A stretch of DNA of 64,000 bases from Flavobacteriaceae bacterium. Lineage in GTDB: Bacteria > Bacteroidota > Bacteroidia > Flavobacteriales > Flavobacteriaceae. The position numbers were made by a program, and so were the translations under genes. The notes under the pieces were generated by a model. It made no database searches. It was not told the origin of the DNA and saw only the letters and a list, made by a program, of their open reading frames with translations. Below are positions 26,057 to 33,663 of this stretch, piece by piece. The stretch spans positions 1 to 64,000 of the forward strand of contig CANGTQ010000001.1 of assembly GCA_947456955.1 (NCBI GenBank). The letters run 5' to 3'. Within the stretch, counting starts at the first letter, position 1. The number at the start of each line of letters is the position of its first letter.

Positions 26057-26148
26057 TTTGTTTTTAAATAATTTATGAGATTCCTCCATACGTCGGAATG
26101 ACAAGATTGTGTATATTTTACAGTTAATTACTTTTCATTATTTAATTT

Positions 26149-27738
26149 TCACTTCAACTTAAACCGTTGTATTTTTCCAGTCTCTGTTTTAGGCAAAGCT
26201 TCAGTAAAATTTATTACTCTTGGATATTTATATGGTGCAGCTACTTCCTTGAACCAATGTTGAATATGGTTCTTCATATTATCTGTAGCTTTACTTTTAT
26301 CTTTCAATACGATGTGGGCGCAAACTAACATTCCGCGTTCCTCATCTGGCAGACCAACTACGGCACATTCCAACACATCTTCATGTGTTAATAGTACACT
26401 TTCTACCTCGACCGCACCTATGTTATATCCAGAAGAAATAATCATATCATCACCACGAGCTACAAACCAAAAATAACCCTCTTCATCTTGGCGAAAAATA
26501 TCACCGGTAGAATTCCAGCCGTTTACGACATATTCTTTTTGCTTTTCAATCCGATTCAAATATTTACAACCAGTGATGCCTCGAACAACTAATCTTCCTG
26601 GTTCGTTTGTTGGAACTTGATTTCCATTGTTATCAATAACTTTAGCTTCATAGCCAGTAATAGCAACACCAGTGGCGCCAGGCTTCATATTTTTTTCATT
26701 AGACGATATAAAGATATGCAACATTTCGGTTGCGCCAATACCGTCAATTATTTTTAGTCCTGTTGCATCATACCAATCCTGCCATACTTTTAACGGCAAG
26801 TTTTCGCCTGCTGAAACACATTTACGTAAACTGGATATATCAAATTCGTTTACCTTGGTTGTAATGATTCTCCAAGCCGTTGGAGCTGTAAAGCAAATCG
26901 TTATTTTATGTTCTTCAATTGCTTTTAGAAGTGAATCAGGCGAAGGTTTTTCGATTAAAAAGGTGGAAGCTCCAAAATACATTGGGAACAACACCAATCC
27001 GCCTAAACCAAAAGTAAAGCCTAATGGTGGACTTCCAGTGAAAATATCGTCAGCGGTTGGTTGTAATGAATATTTTGGGAATGCTTCGCAAATGTTCAAA
27101 ATATCTTTATGAAAGTGTGCCGTCATTTTGGGTAACCCCGTTGTTCCTGAGGTGAATCCGATTAAGGCAACTGCATCTGATTTGGAATTATAATTATCAA
27201 ATGTTTTTGGTTTTGAAGCCATCAATTCTTCTAATTGCGAATTGCCATAATAACAAATAGATTTTATAAAATCAGACTTTACTAATTGCATTTCTTCGGC
27301 TAAATCAATATCGCATAAGGCATGACTGATTTCGGCACAATCAATTATTGTTGTTAGTTCTTTGGAACGCAGTAACGGCATAGTTGCTACGACAATTCCA
27401 CCTGCTTTTAATATAGCAAACCAACAGGCAACCATCATGGGATTATTGGCAGACCTAATCAAAACTCGATTTCCGGTAACTAATCCCAAATCGTTTACTA
27501 AAACATGCGCAATTTGATTCGACTTATCATATAAATCTTGATATGTCCATGTGGTTTCAAAAGTTCGTATGCAAATAGTATCACCGCGTCCTTCTCTTAT
27601 GTGTTGGTCCAAAAGCTGATCCACACAATTCAACATTTCCGGTCTTTTGAATTGTGGTAAATTCAAGAAAACATAGTCAGGCTGCAAGTCGAGATTTGGT
27701 AAATTGTCGTAAGCGAAATTGTCTGCGTAATTTTTCAT
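26149..27738 (-). CDS. Aryl-CoA ligase (2-aminobenzoate/benzoate-CoA ligase type)
   Basis: An ANL-superfamily enzyme that activates an aromatic acid with ATP and CoA via an acyl-adenylate. It shows the P-loop FTSGTTGLPKMTAHFHKDIL (near residue 180), the adenylate motif IDGIGATEMLHIF, the hinge STGDIFRQDEEGYFW and the C-terminal Lys in PKTETGKIQRF. The histidine-containing TAHFHKD extension of the P-loop is typical of 2-aminobenzoate- and benzoate-CoA ligases. ATG 27738 (529 aa) is preferred over TTG 27768, whose extra residues (SLRNSATSK) derive from a repetitive spacer. It is directly downstream of the monooxygenase-OYE gene, consistent with feeding it a CoA ester. Confidence 0.86.
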   Translation of the reverse strand: MKNYADNFAYDNLPNLDLQPDYVFLNLPQFKRPEMLNCVDQLLDQHIREGRGDTICIRTFETTWTYQDLYDKSNQIAHVLVNDLGLVTGNRVLIRSANNPMMVACWFAILKAGGIVVATMPLLRSKELTTIIDCAEISHALCDIDLAEEMQLVKSDFIKSICYYGNSQLEELMASKPKTFDNYNSKSDAVALIGFTSGTTGLPKMTAHFHKDILNICEAFPKYSLQPTADDIFTGSPPLGFTFGLGGLVLFPMYFGASTFLIEKPSPDSLLKAIEEHKITICFTAPTAWRIITTKVNEFDISSLRKCVSAGENLPLKVWQDWYDATGLKIIDGIGATEMLHIFISSNEKNMKPGATGVAITGYEAKVIDNNGNQVPTNEPGRLVVRGITGCKYLNRIEKQKEYVVNGWNSTGDIFRQDEEGYFWFVARGDDMIISSGYNIGAVEVESVLLTHEDVLECAVVGLPDEERGMLVCAHIVLKDKSKATDNMKNHIQHWFKEVAAPYKYPRVINFTEALPKTETGKIQRFKLK

Positions 27739-27781
27739 TTTTGAAGTAGCTGAGTTCCTAAGTGACAAAGTAACAGAGTTT

Positions 27782-30076
27782 TTAATCTTTCTTATTACTT
27801 TTTGGTTTCAATGTTTTTTTCATTCCTTCAAGCTGCTTTCTTTCAGCAGCTTTTAACGGATACAAATGTGAGCTTCCCATTTTATATTGTTTTGGAATAT
27901 CAGTAGGTTCATATTGTTCGTATGCTTGGGCATTTCGAACAAAATTAGCGTCGGCTAATAAAGGTCGGCCAAGCGCTACTAAATCAGCTCTGCCATTTAA
28001 TATTATGGCATTGATTTGATCAATATCTTGAATATATCCCGCTGTAATAGTTGGAATGTGAATCGTATTTCTAACCAAATCTGAGAATGGTGTTTGCCAC
28101 ATTCTTCCTGTTTGTGGGTTTTGATCAGCCACAGTATTTCCAGTTGAAACATTGATGATGTCTACACCTGCATTTTTAAATGCTTCTGATATTTTTAATA
28201 CATCGTCTTCAGAAATTCCGTTTGCTGCCCAATCGGAAGCAGAAATCCGAACAGACATAGGTTTTTCTTTTGGAAATACACTTCGCATTTCGTTAAAAAC
28301 TCGTAACGGAAATTTCAATCGGTTTGCAATGCTACCACCAAATTCATCAGTTCTAATATTGGTTAAAGGTGATAGGAAAGAAGCTAATAAAAATCCATGA
28401 TGCGCTTGTAATTCAATTAGGTCAAAACCAGCTTCATCAGCATTTTGTGTTGCCTTAACGAATTGGGTTGTAATCAAATCCATATCAGCTAAAGTCATTT
28501 CACTTGGGGTAGAAAAATTTTCATTAAAAGCAATTGGAGATGCCGAAATCAATTCCCATGGATTTTCAATTGGTTCCGTTTCCCAAGGTTTTTTGGCAGC
28601 GCCTTTTCGACCCGAATGACCAAGCTGAATTCCGATTTTTGTTTGTGTAGTTGCATGAATAAAATCTGTTATTCTTTTCCAGTTAACTATTTGTTTTTTA
28701 GTATATATTCCGGTACAACCTAAAGTAATACGTCCTGTTTCTGAAACAGCAGTCATCTCCGTCAATATCAATCCAACGCCACCTGTTGCTCTACTTCCGT
28801 AATGCACCAAATGCCAATCATTAACTTCTCCGTTTTCGGCAGAATATTGTCCCATAGGTGCCATTACGACACGGTTGTGTAAAGTCATTTTACGCAGAGA
28901 ATAAGGCGTAAAAGCGGCAGATACTTCGACAGGCTCAGTGTGACAAAGTGTATTGAATTCTTTTAAAACTTTATCCGTAAACGATTTATCGCGTAAGCGT
29001 AAGTTTTCATAAGTAACTTTTTTGGCTCGAGTCATACAACCGAATGCAAACTGATAAAACGGATGTTGGTTGTTTCTATCCATATTTTCAAACCAATCGA
29101 GCGAAACCAAAGCAGCGTGCTGAATCATTTCAACCGTGTTTCTTCGGGTTTTGTCATATTGTTCAAAAGCTGCCTGTACATTGGTTGGATTAGCAATAAC
29201 AGCATCAGATAAACCGATGGCTGAATCCATTGCCAATTTAGTTCCCGAACCGATAGAGTAGTGGGCTGTGGCTTTGGCATCACCTAAAAGAACTATGTTG
29301 TTATGAAACCATTTTTCATTAGTAACATGTGGAAATTGACGCCAATGCGATTTGTTCGTGATTAAGCTGTGACCGTCTAATTCTTCTTTGAATATTTCAG
29401 ATATTTTGGCAATTGTATCTTCTTCGTTGGTAATTTCAAAACCATGTTTTTGCCAAGTTTCATCACTACATTCGAAAATCCAGGTGCTCATTCCAGATTC
29501 ATATTGATAGGTGTGTGCTGCGATGACACCGTGAGGCGTTGTTTTGAAAAAATAGGTAAAAGCATCAAGAGGTTTAGTAGAACCAAGCCAGACAAATCTG
29601 TTTTTCTTTAACGAAATTTTGGTTCCAAAGTTTTCTGCAAATTGTGTTCTGATTGCACTTCCAATTCCGTCACAAGCCACAATAATATCAGCATCTTGAA
29701 ATTGTTTTAAATTTTCAACATTTTGTTCAAAGTGAAGATTTACACCTTCCTCGGTACATCTTTGCTGTAATAATTGCAGTAATGTTTTTCGTGAACAACC
29801 GCAAAAACCATTACCGGCAATGCTTACCGTTTGTCCGTCGCGTGCAATAATGATATCGTCCCAATAGGCAAAATTACTTCTGATTAACTCGTAGGATTTT
29901 AAATCTCTCGAAAGAAATTCGCCCAAAGTCTCATCGGAAAATACAACTCCAAATCCAAAACTATCATCGGACTTGTTACGTTCATAAATATCAATTTGGC
30001 ATTCAGGCATTGCCTTCTTAGTTAGTATGGAAAAGTATAATCCCCCGGGACCGCCACCAATTACTGCTATTTTCAT
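27782..30076 (-). CDS. Fused FAD monooxygenase / OYE reductase (salicylyl-CoA 5-hydroxylase or 2-aminobenzoyl-CoA monooxygenase/reductase type)
   Basis: A 764-residue two-domain flavoenzyme. Residues 1-380 are a PHBH-fold hydroxylase: FAD motif GGGPGG at 7-12, ACDGIGSAIR near 153 and VLLGDAKATAHYSIGSG near 275. Residues about 393-740 are an old-yellow-enzyme TIM barrel: NRVVMAPMGQYSAENGEV, QLGHSGRKG, and HHGFLLASFLSPLTNIRTDE followed by FGGS. The same architecture is known for 2-aminobenzoyl-CoA monooxygenase/reductase, and annotated salicylyl-CoA 5-hydroxylases share it. The reaction is inferred to be 5-hydroxylation of an aryl-CoA; the job of the OYE part is uncertain when a gentisate-type dioxygenase follows. 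The linker (CHTEPVEVS) is encoded by an interspersed-repeat-like sequence at 28922. Confidence 0.88.
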   Translation of the reverse strand: MKIAVIGGGPGGLYFSILTKKAMPECQIDIYERNKSDDSFGFGVVFSDETLGEFLSRDLKSYELIRSNFAYWDDIIIARDGQTVSIAGNGFCGCSRKTLLQLLQQRCTEEGVNLHFEQNVENLKQFQDADIIVACDGIGSAIRTQFAENFGTKISLKKNRFVWLGSTKPLDAFTYFFKTTPHGVIAAHTYQYESGMSTWIFECSDETWQKHGFEITNEEDTIAKISEIFKEELDGHSLITNKSHWRQFPHVTNEKWFHNNIVLLGDAKATAHYSIGSGTKLAMDSAIGLSDAVIANPTNVQAAFEQYDKTRRNTVEMIQHAALVSLDWFENMDRNNQHPFYQFAFGCMTRAKKVTYENLRLRDKSFTDKVLKEFNTLCHTEPVEVSAAFTPYSLRKMTLHNRVVMAPMGQYSAENGEVNDWHLVHYGSRATGGVGLILTEMTAVSETGRITLGCTGIYTKKQIVNWKRITDFIHATTQTKIGIQLGHSGRKGAAKKPWETEPIENPWELISASPIAFNENFSTPSEMTLADMDLITTQFVKATQNADEAGFDLIELQAHHGFLLASFLSPLTNIRTDEFGGSIANRLKFPLRVFNEMRSVFPKEKPMSVRISASDWAANGISEDDVLKISEAFKNAGVDIINVSTGNTVADQNPQTGRMWQTPFSDLVRNTIHIPTITAGYIQDIDQINAIILNGRADLVALGRPLLADANFVRNAQAYEQYEPTDIPKQYKMGSSHLYPLKAAERKQLEGMKKTLKPKSNKKD
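28922..28946 (-). repeat. Interspersed-repeat-like sequence in the domain linker
   Basis: Plus-strand sequence TACTTCGACAGGCTCAGTGT followed by GACAA lies in frame within the linker between the two domains of the fusion gene and encodes CHTEPVEVS on the minus strand. I recall near-identical strings as dispersed repeats in many Bacteroidetes genomes. The position exactly at the domain boundary fits tolerance of an insertion there. Confidence 0.55.
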
Positions 30077-30092
30077 TCTTTAATTGATAATT

Positions 30093-30698
30093 TTAGTTTC
30101 TTTTAATAGAGAAAAGTTCTCCGATTTTAGCATAATTTGAACCAGCTAATCGAGCAATAGGCTTGTAACTTTCTAGATTAATTTTATAGTTATCCATTAA
30201 TACGTTTTCGTCAAAATGCATCATTACTATGCGTCCAATAATTATACAAGCTCCGCCGTTTTTATGGTCCTCAAGAAAGTAATGATGAACCAATTCGCAT
30301 TCAAAAGTGATTGGACTTTCTTTTACTCGTAGTGGTTTTACTTTTATGGATGGGATGGAATCAATATGCGCTAGTGCAAATTCGTCGACATGGGATGGTA
30401 CTGATTGCGCAGTTAAGTTCATTTTTTCAGCCAGAGCTTCGGTGACCATGTTTAATACAAATTGCTTGGTATTGAGCACATTGTTTAGCGTGTCTTTATT
30501 TATGTTGTTACCTCTTCCTGCAGAAAACATAACATGTGGTGGATCATCGCCAACAGCGTTGAAATAAGAGAAAGGAGCTAGATTATTAATGCCATCTTCG
30601 CTAATGCTTGAAATCCAGCCAATAGGTCTTGGAATAATAGCTCCAGTCAAAAGTTTATAAACGGCAGAATAATCTAATTCGTTAGGGTCAAATTGCAT
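30093..30698 (-). CDS. Flavin reductase-like domain protein
   Basis: A 201-residue protein of the FMN-binding flavin reductase / flavoredoxin family. It shows the typical start LLTGAIIPRPIGWISSISEDG, then NLAPFSYFNAVGDDPPHVMFSAG and the C-terminal PIARLAGSNYAKIGELF. Such proteins reduce or bind FMN and can supply reduced flavin to partner enzymes. It is the first gene of the nine-gene minus-strand operon and lies 16 bp before the fused monooxygenase-OYE gene, so it may support that enzyme, although PHBH-type hydroxylases normally reduce their own FAD with NAD(P)H. The real partner is not known. The 139-bp region upstream is shared with divergent acs. Confidence 0.83.
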   Translation of the reverse strand: MQFDPNELDYSAVYKLLTGAIIPRPIGWISSISEDGINNLAPFSYFNAVGDDPPHVMFSAGRGNNINKDTLNNVLNTKQFVLNMVTEALAEKMNLTAQSVPSHVDEFALAHIDSIPSIKVKPLRVKESPITFECELVHHYFLEDHKNGGACIIIGRIVMMHFDENVLMDNYKINLESYKPIARLAGSNYAKIGELFSIKRN

Positions 30699-30837
30699 AG
30701 TATTTATTTTAATACAAATTAAATAAAAATTAACTAAGAACTATTCGTTTTAGCAAATAAATAGCTTGCTTATTTTGAGAATTAATTTCTTTTTAAATTG
30801 TAATAAAGTACTATTTTTATAAAAATATTTACAATAT

Positions 30838-32745
30838 ATGAGCTACTACAAAATACTCAATTTAGAGCATTACTTTAAAATGTACAAAAAGTCGGTTCTT
30901 GAGCCTAGAAAGTTCTGGGATAAGATTGCTGAAGAAAACTTTACTTGGTATCAAAAATGGGATAAAGTATTTGAAGTTAATTTTCAAGAAGCCAAATTCA
31001 AATGGTTCATTGATGCCAAAGTAAATATAACCAAAAACTGTATCGATAGGCATTTGGCTCGACGTGGTGATAAGACCGCTATTATTTTTGAACCTAACAA
31101 TCCCGACGAAAAAGCACTTCATATTACTTACAGCGAACTTTATGATAGAGTAGCTCGAATGGCAAATGTATTACGTGAGCAAGGCGTTCAAAAAGGAGAC
31201 CGAGTTTGTATTTATTTACCGATGATTCCCGAATTGGCAGTTGCAGTTTTAGCTTGTGCCAGGATTGGAGCGATACATTCGGTTGTATTTGCCGGATTTT
31301 CAGCTTCAGCAGTGGCAGCGCGTATTAATGACTGTGAATGTAAAATGGTTATCACGTCAGATGGAAGTTATCGCGGGGATAAAACCATTGACTTAAAAGG
31401 AATTGTGGATGAAGCTTTGCTAAAAACTCCTTGTGTAGAAAAAGTGTTGGTTGTAAAAAGAACTAATACTCCGGTTACCATGAAAGAAGGGCGTGACCAA
31501 TGGTTACAACCCTTACTAGATGCTGCCATTCCAAATAACGTTGCTGAAATCATGGATGCTGAAGATCCGTTATTCATACTTTACACTTCAGGCTCTACCG
31601 GAAAACCAAAAGGAATGGTTCACACTACAGCTGGTTATATGGTTTACACTGCTTACACTTTTAAAAATGTTTTTGCCTATGAAGAAAATGATATTTTTTG
31701 GTGTACTGCTGATATTGGTTGGATAACTGGACATTCCTATATTCTTTATGGGCCATTATTAAACGGAGCGACCACGGTACTATTTGAAGGCGTTCCTTCG
31801 TATCCAAACTATAGTCGTTTTTGGGAAGTAATTGAAAAGCATAAGATAACTCAATTTTATACAGCTCCAACTGCAATTCGTGCTTTAGCAAAAGAAAACT
31901 TAGACTACGTACAAAAATACCCTTTGAAATCATTAAGGGTTATTGGTTCCGTTGGCGAACCTATCAATGAAGAAGCTTGGCATTGGTATAATGATCACGT
32001 TGGTGGTAAACGTTGCCCTTTAGTTGATACATGGTGGCAAACTGAAACGGGAGGTATAATGATTTCTCCAGTAGCTTTTGTAACTCCAACAAAACCAACT
32101 TATGCATCGTTGCCATTGCCTGGAATTCAACCCGTTTTGATGGACGAATTGCGCAACGAAGTTGAAGGGAATCAAGTAACTGGTAGTTTGTGTATCAAGT
32201 TCCCATGGCCATCTATTGCTAGAACCATTTGGGGAGATCATCAGCGTTATAAAGAAACCTATTTTACCGCTTTTCCGGGCAAGTATTTTACTGGCGATGG
32301 GGCTTTACGCGATGAAGTGGGTTATTACAGAATTACGGGAAGAGTAGATGATGTGATTATTGTTTCTGGGCACAATCTGGGCACAGCACCTATTGAAGAT
32401 GCCATCAATGAACATCCGGCGATTGCTGAAAGTGCTATTGTTGGATTTCCTCACGATATTAAAGGAAATGCCTTGTATGGTTTTATTATTCTGAAAGAAA
32501 TTGGAGAAAGCAGAGATAAAGATAATTTGAGTAAAGAAATAAACCAATTAATCTCTGACCAAATTGGTCCAATTGCTAAACTCGATAAAATTCAATTTGT
32601 ATCGAATTTGCCAAAAACACGTTCCGGCAAAATCATGCGACGTATATTGAGAAAGATAGCCGAAGGCGATTTTAGTAACTTTGGAGATACTTCTACTTTA
32701 TTGAATCCGGAAATTGTTGATGAGATTAAAGAGGGAAAAATTTAA
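30838..32745 (+). CDS. acs: Acetyl-CoA synthetase
   Basis: Converts acetate, ATP and CoA to acetyl-CoA. The 635-residue protein has all family features: the N-terminal EPRKFWDKIAEENFTWYQKW, the P-loop YTSGSTGKPKGMVHTTAGYM near 262, DTWWQTETGG near 396 and the C-terminal acetylation-site Lys in PKTRSGKIMRRILRK. The length and the WWQTETG motif identify Acs and not a longer-chain acyl-CoA ligase. It is divergent from the aromatic operon, with 139 bp between them; shared control is possible but not shown by sequence. The stop is followed 57 bp later by the start of a lipoprotein gene with its own -7 element. Confidence 0.95.
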   Translation: MSYYKILNLEHYFKMYKKSVLEPRKFWDKIAEENFTWYQKWDKVFEVNFQEAKFKWFIDAKVNITKNCIDRHLARRGDKTAIIFEPNNPDEKALHITYSELYDRVARMANVLREQGVQKGDRVCIYLPMIPELAVAVLACARIGAIHSVVFAGFSASAVAARINDCECKMVITSDGSYRGDKTIDLKGIVDEALLKTPCVEKVLVVKRTNTPVTMKEGRDQWLQPLLDAAIPNNVAEIMDAEDPLFILYTSGSTGKPKGMVHTTAGYMVYTAYTFKNVFAYEENDIFWCTADIGWITGHSYILYGPLLNGATTVLFEGVPSYPNYSRFWEVIEKHKITQFYTAPTAIRALAKENLDYVQKYPLKSLRVIGSVGEPINEEAWHWYNDHVGGKRCPLVDTWWQTETGGIMISPVAFVTPTKPTYASLPLPGIQPVLMDELRNEVEGNQVTGSLCIKFPWPSIARTIWGDHQRYKETYFTAFPGKYFTGDGALRDEVGYYRITGRVDDVIIVSGHNLGTAPIEDAINEHPAIAESAIVGFPHDIKGNALYGFIILKEIGESRDKDNLSKEINQLISDQIGPIAKLDKIQFVSNLPKTRSGKIMRRILRKIAEGDFSNFGDTSTLLNPEIVDEIKEGKI

Positions 32746-32762
32746 TAATTAAAAAATAATAA

Positions 32763-32770
32763 TAACTTTG
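32763..32770 (+). promoter_or_regulatory. Candidate -7 element of the Asp-rich lipoprotein gene
   Basis: TAACTTTG fits TAnnTTTG and lies 33 bp before the GTG start, between the acs stop and the lipoprotein gene. No convincing -33 element is seen. Confidence 0.45.
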
Positions 32771-32802
32771 TTTTATAAATTTAACTTAAATAATTGATTA
32801 CT

Positions 32803-33576
32803 GTGAAAAACTTTAAAACATTAATTGGAATTATTGTTCTATTAATCATGATGGGATCTTGCTCAAATGATAGTAGTTCAAACACAAACAAAATGAGAAT
32901 ATTTGGTAAAGCTACCTACACAAATGCTGCAAAAACTAATGTAACATTATCTCCTCTTACCAGTGGGGTAGTATTAACAAGTTTTAAAATAAACATCAAA
33001 GAAATCGAATTTGAAATTGCTGAAGGAAACGAAGATGGAGAAGATAATGATAACGATAATGATAGCGATGATAACGATGATGGAGTTTATGATGGTGAAG
33101 ATGAAGTAGGTTTATTTGGTCCATGGGAATTGGATTTGCTAAATCAAACTACTCCTGTAACTACCGTAAATATTGCAAACGGAACATATGAAGAAGTAAA
33201 ATTCAAATTAAATAAAAGTTTAGAAAGCTCTTCGGATTTATTCAATAAAACAGTAGAAATTAGAGGAACTATAAATGGAACACCTTTTGTTTATTGGCAT
33301 AACTTCGAGAGTGAATTTGAAATTGATTACGAAGATACTGCCCAAAACTTAGTGGTAAGCAATGGTTCATTCGATTTAATTATCAATATAAATATGGATG
33401 AAGTATTGAGCAATGTTGATTTAACCACTGCGGTTGATGGTAACGGAAACGGAATTATAGAAATTGGTCCAGATGATACCGATGGAAACAACGCTTTAGC
33501 AGAACAACTTAATGACGAAATGGATGATGCCACTGACATGGATGATGATCAGGATGATGATCAAGATGACGATTAA
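32803..33576 (+). CDS. Asp-rich lipoprotein of unknown function
   Basis: A predicted lipoprotein: MKNFKTLIGIIVLLIMMGSC is a signal peptide with lipobox MGSC, followed by SNDSSSN. The mature part has a beta-rich domain interrupted by a highly acidic Asn/Asp stretch (DNDNDNDSDDNDDG near residue 85) and ends in an Asp/Gln tail (DMDDDQDDDQDDD). Part of it resembles calcium-binding acidic loops (DGNGNGIIEIGPDD), but no known domain is certain. The GTG at 32803 is preferred over the in-frame TTG at 32794 because it gives a normal basic signal-peptide start. A -7 element TAACTTTG lies at 32763-32770. A strong bidirectional terminator follows. Confidence 0.75.
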   Translation: MKNFKTLIGIIVLLIMMGSCSNDSSSNTNKMRIFGKATYTNAAKTNVTLSPLTSGVVLTSFKINIKEIEFEIAEGNEDGEDNDNDNDSDDNDDGVYDGEDEVGLFGPWELDLLNQTTPVTTVNIANGTYEEVKFKLNKSLESSSDLFNKTVEIRGTINGTPFVYWHNFESEFEIDYEDTAQNLVVSNGSFDLIININMDEVLSNVDLTTAVDGNGNGIIEIGPDDTDGNNALAEQLNDEMDDATDMDDDQDDDQDDD

Positions 33577-33600
33577 ATAATTTAAAAATTACAATAAACA

Positions 33601-33633
33601 AAAGCCTAATAGTTTAAACTATTAGGCTTTTTT
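33601..33633. terminator. Bidirectional terminator between lipoprotein gene and clpB
   Basis: A perfect 30-bp palindrome at 33601-33630 (AAAGCCTAATAGTTT and its complement, no loop bases beyond the centre) with a T run to 33633 and A residues before it. It serves both convergent genes. Confidence 0.92.
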
Positions 33634-33663
33634 AGTAGTACTAATTACTATTTATAAAAAAAC

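Noticed and set aside
26057-26104. Extended N-terminus of the thioesterase
   Set aside because: The added residues come from a repeat-like palindrome and are absent from the normal family length; ATG 26056 is preferred.
30699-30837. Clear promoter pair for the aromatic operon and acs
   Set aside because: The AT-rich spacer has several TTTG-like strings, but none has the TA at the right distance with a matching -33 element, so no site is claimed.
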